This document shows, piece after piece, positions 41,151 to 64,000 of a DNA stretch of 64,000 nt. Origin of the DNA: Ctena decussata (taxonomy: Eukaryota > Mollusca > Bivalvia > Lucinida > Lucinidae); NCBI GenBank assembly GCA_963989385.1, contig OZ022510.1, positions 31,191,448 to 31,255,447 on the forward strand, read 5' to 3'. How positions within the stretch are numbered: position 1 is the first letter of the stretch; each line of letters begins with the position of its first letter. The position numbers and the translations under genes were made by a program. The notes below the pieces were generated by a model, which saw only the letters and a program-made list of their open reading frames with translations, had not been told where the DNA came from and did no database searches.

Positions 41151-42761
41151 CATTCCTTTAATTTATACTAAGGATTGGTGTAGTGTACTTGTTATACTTA
41201 CCACATCGTAGAGGCTATTCAACTTTGAAGGCCAAACTAATCATATGCTTCCTTCAACAAGAAGGAAATTATTTTTCAGTGTGTGTTGGGATTGTTATTT
41301 TTTGATAAACATCGGCATATGAGTGCATATTGTTTATGACCTTAGAAGAGATCAGACAGTGAAAATATAATACTGTGATTATTAAATCTGGTAATTAATA
41401 AAACTGTAAAATGTTTATGAATTTTATGTCAGAGATATAAACTTATGGTGTAAGTGTGTTTATGGATATTAACATTAACTGTTGTTACAGGTATACTCAG
41501 AATTCTCACATTTGGAGTAATATGTTTGTTTAAATTAATTACTGGATTACTTAAAAAAATGGTATAATTCTGTATGGAATTGTGCACATCTTCAGAGCAT
41601 GTTGTGTAGAATCTTTTATTAGAATTTTGGGCAATTTGACATCTTGATCAGTAAGGAATAAAAATTTTAACACTTAAAGTGGCTAAACAGAAAATAGTTG
41701 AATTTGCAAACTGAGAAGAACTGCTTCATTTGGATCTACCCAGGCCCTATAGTTTTTCAATTCTCAATGTGGTATAGTATAGATGAAACATTTTACAAAA
41801 TTTTGGAGATGCAAATTTAGTTATGTGCTTTTTTGGTAAGACAGATCTAGATTTTATGGATTGTTTTGGAGGGGGAACTCAGTCTTTTAACCAAAAAAAT
41901 ATGGTATTTAGAAAACCTGTAGCTGAGAGCGGAGATATTCAAATGAAGCCATGCCGTGTACATGCTCTGAGAGAATTGACCCCGACCGACCCGATTTACT
42001 GCTATATAAACTCGGGTTACTCGGGGTATCGATTTCACATGTGTTTCTAATGAAACTGGTCGTATAATCCTCCGGTGTACCAATAAATGATACAGAATTA
42101 TGCAACTTCGCAGCAGTGCCCCAGGTGGTGAAGATAACGCTGTTAAACGATTTTCTCTAGTTAAAAGTAAAACATAAATATCCCGCATCCTAATCTTGAT
42201 ATAAACTAGAAAATCGAAATCCTCGTTAAAAGTTATGTTGTTTAGGTGTTTTGAACGGATTTCTACGTTAAAATTTAAGCGTTTTGTAATATAACAATTT
42301 TGTAATGGCACGGGAACCAGCGAAACAGTATTCCCTGTTTTACAGCCTTTATAAAAAAATAGTTCCAGTTGTACTGCAAACTTATTTTCGTGTGATACTT
42401 CAAACATATGTCTTCAAACACACTGACTGTATTTAGAATAAAGGTAGACAAAACTTTATCATTTAATGTGCAATTTTCTAGAGTATTTTATGAGAGCGTT
42501 CTTTAATCGGCGCACTAATACCGTGAATCAGGTTTCAGTAGCACTGCTGTATGCTTGAATTACCTGTATTATTAACCGGGAACCAGAGAAATGGCAAAAG
42601 TAGTTCACAGAGCATGTTTTGCTGATACCTGCAGTGTCCAGATAATTAGGGGACGGCGAAAACATCTGGTCTGATTATCAGTCAGGCATAAATTTTAGGT
42701 TACTTTTCTCTAAGAGGATGTACACATCATGTTTTAATCAAGATTTATACCTTTATTTCAG
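41151..42761. other. Upstream region of the PI3-kinase gene
   Basis: No coding exon seen. The stretch near 41930-42125 is richer in CpG and ends in a possible donor (CCCCAG then GTGGTG at 42123), so it may be a non-coding first exon and promoter. The coding exon at 42762 has an acceptor, so a first exon must lie upstream. Confidence 0.35.
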
Positions 42762-42808
42762 ATAATCTGATACAGACTAATTAGGCGATCAACTGAAATC
42801 CGGCCAAC

Positions 42809-57778
<14,970 letters not shown>

Positions 57779-57996
57779 TAAGTTTACATTAAACCTACTT
57801 ATAAAACTATTTATTATGAACACAGAATTAAATGACTTAGGAATAATTATTTGTTTGAGAAAATCTGAAATTTCAGCTGAAAGAATTTCAGTTTAATAGT
57901 AATCTCATTGAAAAATCGTAGGAGCATGGCATACACTTCGGAACCATTGACGTCATATATCTGGTACCATAGCAACTAAGAGTTCATATTGATGTC

Positions 57997-58160
57997 AGGA
58001 GTGGCGGTAGTATAGTGGATAACGCGCTGGACTACCAGTCCAGGGATCGCAAGATCGATCCCCCGCTTCTCCGGTCTTTCGGATGAGACTTTAAACCGAG
58101 GTCCCGTCTCTGTATGACCTAGTTGTTGGTAGGACTTTAAACCTGAGTTCACTCACTTAC
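57997..58160 (+). mobile_element. tRNA-derived SINE, family 2, with 13-bp target duplication
   Basis: The head has A-box-like TAGTATAGTGG and a B-box-like GATCGATCCC region. The body contains TTTCGGATGAGACTTTAAAC and CCGAGGTCCCGT, a conserved SINE core I recall from several invertebrates (name not verified). TCATATTGATGTC flanks both ends (57984-57996 and 58161-58173). Confidence 0.85.
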
Positions 58161-58254
58161 TCATATTGATGTCTAAGTGACGGCATCAAAACATCATTCT
58201 GCGAAGGTACTAAGCACAACAGTTGGTAATTCCATAGTTGCTATGGTAACAATC

Positions 58255-58315
58255 TCTGATGTCATCTCACTTACAGTTTGAGGGGAGCATGGCTCCTTGA
58301 ATTGTAAGTGAGATG
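58255..58315. repeat. Hairpin TCTCACTTACA...TGTAAGTGAGA
   Basis: Arms of about 20 bp pair around a GGAGCATGGCTCC loop. It belongs to diverged inverted sequence flanking the SINE. Confidence 0.5.
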
Positions 58316-58470
58316 CTACCTGAAATACATACATATTAGAAAAGTGTGATTTTCTCAAATTCTATAATTTATTCTCAAATATAATTTAATTCTCTATTTA
58401 TAATGATAGCTTGGCTATAACACTATCCCAGTAGGACTAAACTACAAAGGAATTTAAGGTTTATGGGCAT

Positions 58471-58666
58471 TTAAGGTGAATAGGCACCTTTTCAAGGGAA
58501 GCAACCCTGTCATTTTCATTTTTGCTTTCCTCTTAATGTGGGTCAACTCTTGAAAGAAAGAATTTGGTCCCTTAGGAGCAAATTCTTTCCTTTGAGAGTA
58601 GACCCCATTTTGGAGGACTTTATCCTCCAGGGAAGGAACTAGGAAATCAGAAAGATTGTTTCCCTT
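58471..58666. mobile_element. TTAAGGTG-family MITE cut by a Helentron-like insertion
   Basis: Starts TTAAGGTGAATAGG and carries the GAATTTG-GTCC/GGAGCAAATTC hairpin, but stops at GTTTCCC where AGCTCACCTGAGCC begins. Its missing end should follow the outer element beyond the window. Confidence 0.6.
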
Positions 58667-61600
58667 TTTAGCTCACCTGAGCCTTTAGGCTCATAGGTGA
58701 GCTTATAGTATATCCAGGCATCCGTCCGTCCGTCCGTCGTCCGTCAACATTTTCAAACATCTTCTCCTCTGAAACCACTGGGCCGATTGAAGCCATATTT
58801 CATATGGAGCCTACCTAGGTCGGGGGAACGAAAGTTTGTTCCGGGTATCTGGGTCACATGACCAAGATGGCCACCACGCCCATATATGGTAAAAACCCTT
58901 CAAAAATCTTCTTCTCCAGAACCAAAAGGCTGATGACCTTGAAACTTGGTATGTAGCATCGGGCATGCAGGCCCATCATAGTTTATACAAATGATGACCT
59001 TGCGTTGACCTTGACCTAATTTACGGCATGGTCAACTTTGGTACGTTAGGCTTTTATATGGGAAAACGCTTAAACAGTGGATTTATCAGAAACTATTTAA
59101 GTCTAAGGTACAATACTTGGTATACATGGTCGACTAAATGACCAGATGAAGATATTATGTCACTAAAGGTCAAGGTCATTCCATCGGACCATCCGTCGTC
59201 AAGATTTTTAAACATCTTCTCCTCTGAAACCACTGGGCCAATTGAAGCCAAATTTCATTATGGAGTCTCAGTGGGATGGGGGAAAGAAGGTTTTTACCCG
59301 GGGTCTGGGTCACATGACCAAGATGGCCGCCATGCCCATATATGGTAAAAACCCTTCAAAAATCTTCTTCTCCAGAAAGAAAAGGCCTATGACCTTGAAA
59401 CTTGGTATGTAGCATCGGGCATGCGGGCCCATTATAGTTTGAACAAATCATGAACTTGCGTTGACCTTGACCTAATTTACGGCATGGTCAACTTTATTAC
59501 GTTTGGCTTTTATATGGGAAAACGCTTAAACAGTGGATTTCTCAGAAACTATTTAAGTCTAAGGTACAATACTTGGTATACATGGTCGACTAAATGACCA
59601 GATGAAGATATTATGTCACTAAAGGTCAAGGTCATTCCGTCGGACCATCTGTCGTCAAGATTTTTAAACATCTCCTCTGAAACCACTGGGGAGATTGAAG
59701 CCAAATTTCATATAGAGTCTCAGTGGGATGGGGGAACGAAAGTTTTTACCCGGGGTCTGGGTCACATGACCAAGATGGCCGCCATGCCCATATATGGTAA
59801 AACCCTTCAAAAATCTTCTTCTCCAGAACCAAAAGGCCTATGACCTTGAAACTTGGTATGTAGCATCGGGCATGCGGGCCCATCATAGTTTATACAAATC
59901 ATGACGTTGCATTGACCTTGACCTAATTTACGGCATGGTCAACTTTATTACGTTTGGCTTTTATATGGGAAAACACTTAAACAGTGGATTTCTCAGAAAC
60001 TATTTAAGTCTAAGGTACAATACTTGGTATACATGGTCGACTAAAAGACTAGATGAAGATATTATGTCACTTAAGGTCAAGGTTATTCTGTAGGACCATC
60101 CGTCGTCAAGATTTTTAGCTCACCTGAGCCAGCGGCTCCGGGGGAGCTTATAGGATGGTAAGGCTCCGGCGTCCGTCGTCCGTCCGTCGTCCGTCCGTCC
60201 GTCCACAATTTCAAACGACTTCTCCTCTGAAACCGCTGGGCCAACTGTAACCAAATTTCATATATAGCCTCCTGGGACCTTAGGAACGAAAAGTTGTTCA
60301 AACGGTCCTGGTCACATGACCAACATGGCCGCCACGCCCATATATGGTAAAAACCTTTAAAAATCTTCTTCTCCAGAACCAATAGGCCGATGGCCTTGAA
60401 ACTTGGTATGTAGCATTGGGTACGCGAGTACTACCAAGGTTGTTCAAATTATGACCTTGGGTTGACCTTGACCTTTTTTACGGCAAGGTCAAATTTGCTT
60501 CCTTGTGCTTTTATATGGCAAAATGCTAGAACATAAGATATCTTGGAAACTGTTGCAGATTTTGGGCTAAAAACCAGTATCTACAGTCATCTTAATGAGT
60601 ACATGAAGATTTATGACTTTAAGAGGTCAAGGTCATTCTTTGACCTTTGACCCAGAACTCTCATATTTTGACAATTTCGAACAATCTCCTCAACAGCCAC
60701 TGAGCCAATTGAAACCAAATTTCATATAGAGCCTCCAGGGGTTGAGGGAACAAAAATTTATTCATACTGTCCAGGTCACATGGCCAACATGGCAGCCACG
60801 CCCATATATGGTAAAAACCTTTAAAAATCTTCATCTCCAGAACCAATTGAACGATGGCCTTGAAACTTGGTATGTAGCATTGGGTACTCGAGTACTACCA
60901 AGTTTGTTCAAATTATGACCTTGGGTTGACCTTGACCATTTTACTGCAAGGTCAAATATGGGAAAATGCTAGAACATATGATTTCATGGAAAGTTTTGAA
61001 GAGTAAGGCCTAAAATTGGTAAATGCAGTTGAGTACCTGAAGATTTATGAGTGTAAGAGGTCAAGGTCATTCTTTGACCTTTGACCCAGAACTCTCATAT
61101 TTTGACATTTTCAAACAATCTTCTCCAAAGCCACTTGGCCAATTGTAACAAAAATTCATATAGAGCCTCCAGGGGTTGAGGGAATGAAATTTTGTTCAAA
61201 AGGTTCAGGTCACATGACCAACATGGCCGCCACGCCCATATATGATAAAAACTTTTAAACATCTTCTTCTCCAGAACTAGTTGACCGATGGCCTTGAAAC
61301 TTGGTATGAAGCATTGGGTATTCCAGTTCTATCAAGAGTGTTCAAAATGATAACCTTGGGTTGACCTTGACCATTTTACGGGAAGATCAAATAAGGGAAA
61401 ATGCTAGAACATAAGATTTCATTGAAAGTTTTGAAGATTTAGGCCTAAAAATTGGAAAATGCAGTCATCTTAATGAGTACATCAAGATTCATAAGTACAA
61501 GAGGTCATTGTCATTTTTTGACCTTTGACCCTGAATTCTCATAGTTTGACAATTTCAAACTTCTTTTTAAAAGACAATTGTAACCAAATATATAGAGTCT

Positions 61601-64000
61601 TCAGGGGTTGAGGAAAAGAAATTCTTCAAATGGTCTGGGTCACATGACCAACATGGCCGCCATGACCATATATGATAAAAACCTTTAAAAATCTTCTTCT
61701 CCAGAACCAGTTGACCGATGGCCTTGAAACTTGGTATGTAGCATAGGGTACTCCAGTATTATCAAGAGTGTTCAAATTATGACCTTTGCTTGACCTTGAC
61801 CTTTTTATGGCAAGGTCAAATATGGCAAAATGCTACAACATAAGCTTTCATGGGAATTTTTGAAGATTTTGGCCTAAAAATTGGTATATACAGTCATCTT
61901 AATGAGGTCATGAAGAATTATGAGTACAAGAGGTCAAGGTCATTCTTTGAACTTTGACCCAGATCTCTCATATTTTTACATTTTCAAACATTTCCTCAAA
62001 AGCCAAAGGGCCAATTGTAGTCACATTTCACAAAGAGCCTCCAGGGGTTGAGGGAACAAAAATGTGTTCAAATGGTCCAGGTCACATGACCAACATGGCT
62101 GACATACCCATTTATGGTATAAACATTTAATATTTTTCTTCTCCAGAACCAATATGCCTATGGCCTTGAAACTTGATAAGTAGCATGGAGTACTAGAGTA
62201 CTTCCAAGACTGTTCAAATGATGACCTTGGGTTCACCTTGACCTTTTTTGCAGCATGGTCAAATATGGGAAAATGCTAGAACATAAGATTTCATGGAAAG
62301 TTTTGAAGATTTTGGTCTAAAAAATGGTATATATAGTTGTCTTAATGGGTATTAGCACATGAAGATTTATGAGTACAAGAGGTCATGGTCAGTCTTTGAC
62401 TTTTGACCCTAGACTCATATTTTGACAATTTCAGACATAAGAAAAAGCCACTTTGCCAATTGCTCAGGTGAGCGGATCAGGGCCTCATGGCCCTCTTGTT
62501 AAACATCTTCTCCTCTGAAACCACTGGGCCGATTGAAGCCAAATTTCATATAGAGTCTCAGTGGGATGGGGGAACGAAAGTTTTTACCCGGGGTCTGGGT
62601 CACATGACCAAGATGGCCGCCATGCCCATATATGGTAAAACCCTTCAAAAATCTTCTTCTCCAGAAAGAAAAGGCCTATGACCTTGAAACTTGGTATGTA
62701 GCATCGGGCATGCGGGCCCATCATAGTTTATACAAATCATGACGTTGCACTGACCTTGACCTAATTTAGGGCATGGTCAACTTTATTACGTTTGGCTTTT
62801 ATATGGGAAAACGCTTCAACAGTGGATTTCTCAGAAACTATTTAAGTCTAAGGTACAATACATGGTATACATGGTCGACTAAATGACCAGATGAAGATAT
62901 TATGTCTATAAAGGTCAAGGTCATTCCGTCGGACCATCCGTCGTCAAGTTTTTCAAACATCTTCTCCTCTGAAACCACTGGGCCGATTGAAGCCAAATTT
63001 CATATGGAGTCTCAGTAGGATGGGGGAACGAAAGTTTGCACCCGGGGTCTGGGTCACATGACCAAGATGGCCGCCATGCCCATATATGGTAAAAACCCTT
63101 CAAAACTCTTCTTCTCCAGAACCAAAAGGCCTATGACCTTGAAACTTGGTATGTAGCATCGGGCAGGCCGGCTTATCCTAGTTTATACAAATCATGACCT
63201 TGTTTTCTAATTTAGGGCATGGTCAACTTTGGTACGTTAGGCTTTTATATGGAAAAACAATTAAACAGTGGATTTCTCAGAATCTATTTAAATCTAAGGT
63301 ACAATATGTTGTACACATGGTCGACCAAATGACCAGATGAAGATATCATGTCTATAAAGGTCAAGGTCATTCCGTCAGACCATCTGTCGTCAAGATTTTC
63401 AAACATCTTCTCATCTGAAACCACTGGGGAGATTGAAGCCAAATTTCCTATGGAGTCTCAGTGGGATGGGGGAACGAAAGTTTATACCCGGGATCTGGGT
63501 CACATGACCAAGATGGCCACCATGCCCATATATGGTAAAAAACTTTCAAAAATCGTCTTCTCCAGAACCAAAAGGCCTATGACCTTGAAACTTGGTATGT
63601 AGCTTTGGGCATGTGGGCCCATCATAGTTTATACAAATGATGACCTTGCTTTGACCTTGATCTTATTTACAACATGGTCACTTTTGGTATGTTAGGCTTT
63701 TATATGGGAAAACACTTATACAGTGGATTTCTCAGGAACTATTTAAGTGTAAGGTACAATATGTGGTATATATGGTCAACTAAATGACCAGATTAAGATG
63801 TTATGTCACTGATTTTGTCGGTCTGTCCGTCATCAAGATTTTCAAATATCTCCTCTGAAACCACTGGGGAGATTGAAGCCAAATTTCATATGGTGTGTCA
63901 GTGGGATAGGGGAACTAAAGTTTATACCCGGGGTCTGGGTCACATGACCAAGAAGGCCGCCATGCCCATATATGGTAAAAACCCTTCGAAAATCTTCTTC
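58667..64000 (+). mobile_element. Helentron-like element (copy C, outer), continuing past the right edge
   Basis: Starts AGCTCACCTGAGCC, then a (CCGT)n tract, then about 450-bp tandem units with the landmarks TCTCCTCTGAAACCACTGGG, CACATGACCAAGATGG and ACTTGGTATGTAGCATCGGG. It is interrupted at 60116 by a second element and resumes at 62501 with the same units. Confidence 0.75.
60116..62500 (+). mobile_element. Helentron-like element (copy D) nested inside copy C
   Basis: Starts AGCTCACCTGAGCCAGCGGC and ends in the GGGCC-TCAT-GGCCC hairpin and TCTTGTT. The empty site is readable in neighbouring tandem units (GATTTTTAAACATC at 59203-59216); the filled site is GATTTTT-element-AAACATC. No bases are duplicated or lost. 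Confidence 0.85.

Noticed and set aside
42000..42030. TATATAAA-like core promoter for PIK3CA
   Set aside because: A single CTATATAAAC in AT-rich DNA is not enough; class IA PI3K promoters are usually TATA-less.
41847..42407. 186-residue ORF on the minus strand upstream of PIK3CA
   Set aside because: No recognisable motif, low-complexity composition in parts, and it lies where a 5' exon or promoter is expected; treated as chance.
57784..64000. Further PIK3CA-like exons
   Set aside because: No segment resembling the remaining helical or kinase domain was found; the stretch is SINE, MITE and Helentron-like DNA.

Overview
The window is animal nuclear DNA, most likely from a bivalve mollusc. It has a split class IA PI3-kinase gene of invertebrate type, AT-rich intergenic DNA, tRNA-derived SINEs, many foldback MITEs, and long 'AGCTCACCTGAGC' and 'AGCTCGCCTGAAC' interspersed elements of a kind I associate with bivalve genomes. 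The taxon is an inference; no species is claimed.

1-12.5 kb: a compact, virus-like Polinton/adintovirus-type element that continues past the left edge. Leftward genes, in order of transcription, are protein-primed DNA polymerase B, a packaging ATPase, two related basic core-like proteins, a conserved protein of unknown function, and the first 50 codons of a retrovirus-like integrase. Rightward are four accessory genes (219 aa, 152 aa, 97 aa and a CCHC zinc-knuckle protein), followed by a cluster of three small genes (64, about 103-109 and 135 aa). All of these reading frames are open, so the copy looks young. Most genes have their own TATA box, often with an initiator (TCATTY or TCAGTY). At four junctions the TATA box contains the stop codon of the gene before it. 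The last three genes each end in a histone-type 3' stem-loop (6-bp stem, TTTC loop, ACC flank) followed by a purine-rich downstream element. The other genes with a visible 3' signal use AATAAA. A nine-copy iteron-like array and a GC-rich block lie in the central divergent region.

12.5-42.7 kb: no intact cellular gene seen. It holds decayed LINE fragments, microsatellites, a 962-bp transposon with 328-bp near-identical inverted arms and a 7-bp target duplication, several other foldback or TTAA-flanked elements, and tandem-repeat Helentron-like elements at 22.6-24.6, 26.2-27.8, 33.9-35.0, 36.4-37.6 and 39.8-41.2 kb.

42.76-57.78 kb (+): ten exons of a PIK3CA-like catalytic subunit (about 657 codons) covering the adaptor-binding, Ras-binding, C2 and most of the helical domain. 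All splice sites are GT/AG and the phases are consistent. The kinase domain must lie beyond the right edge. Introns are filled with MITEs and SINEs, and four of the nine introns with a visible acceptor have an element ending only 31-42 bp before the acceptor.

57.8-64 kb: the intron after exon 10. It contains a SINE with a perfect 13-bp target duplication and a Helentron-like element, inserted in a TTAA-MITE, that itself carries a second Helentron-like element. This nesting fixes the ends of the inner element and shows no target duplication.
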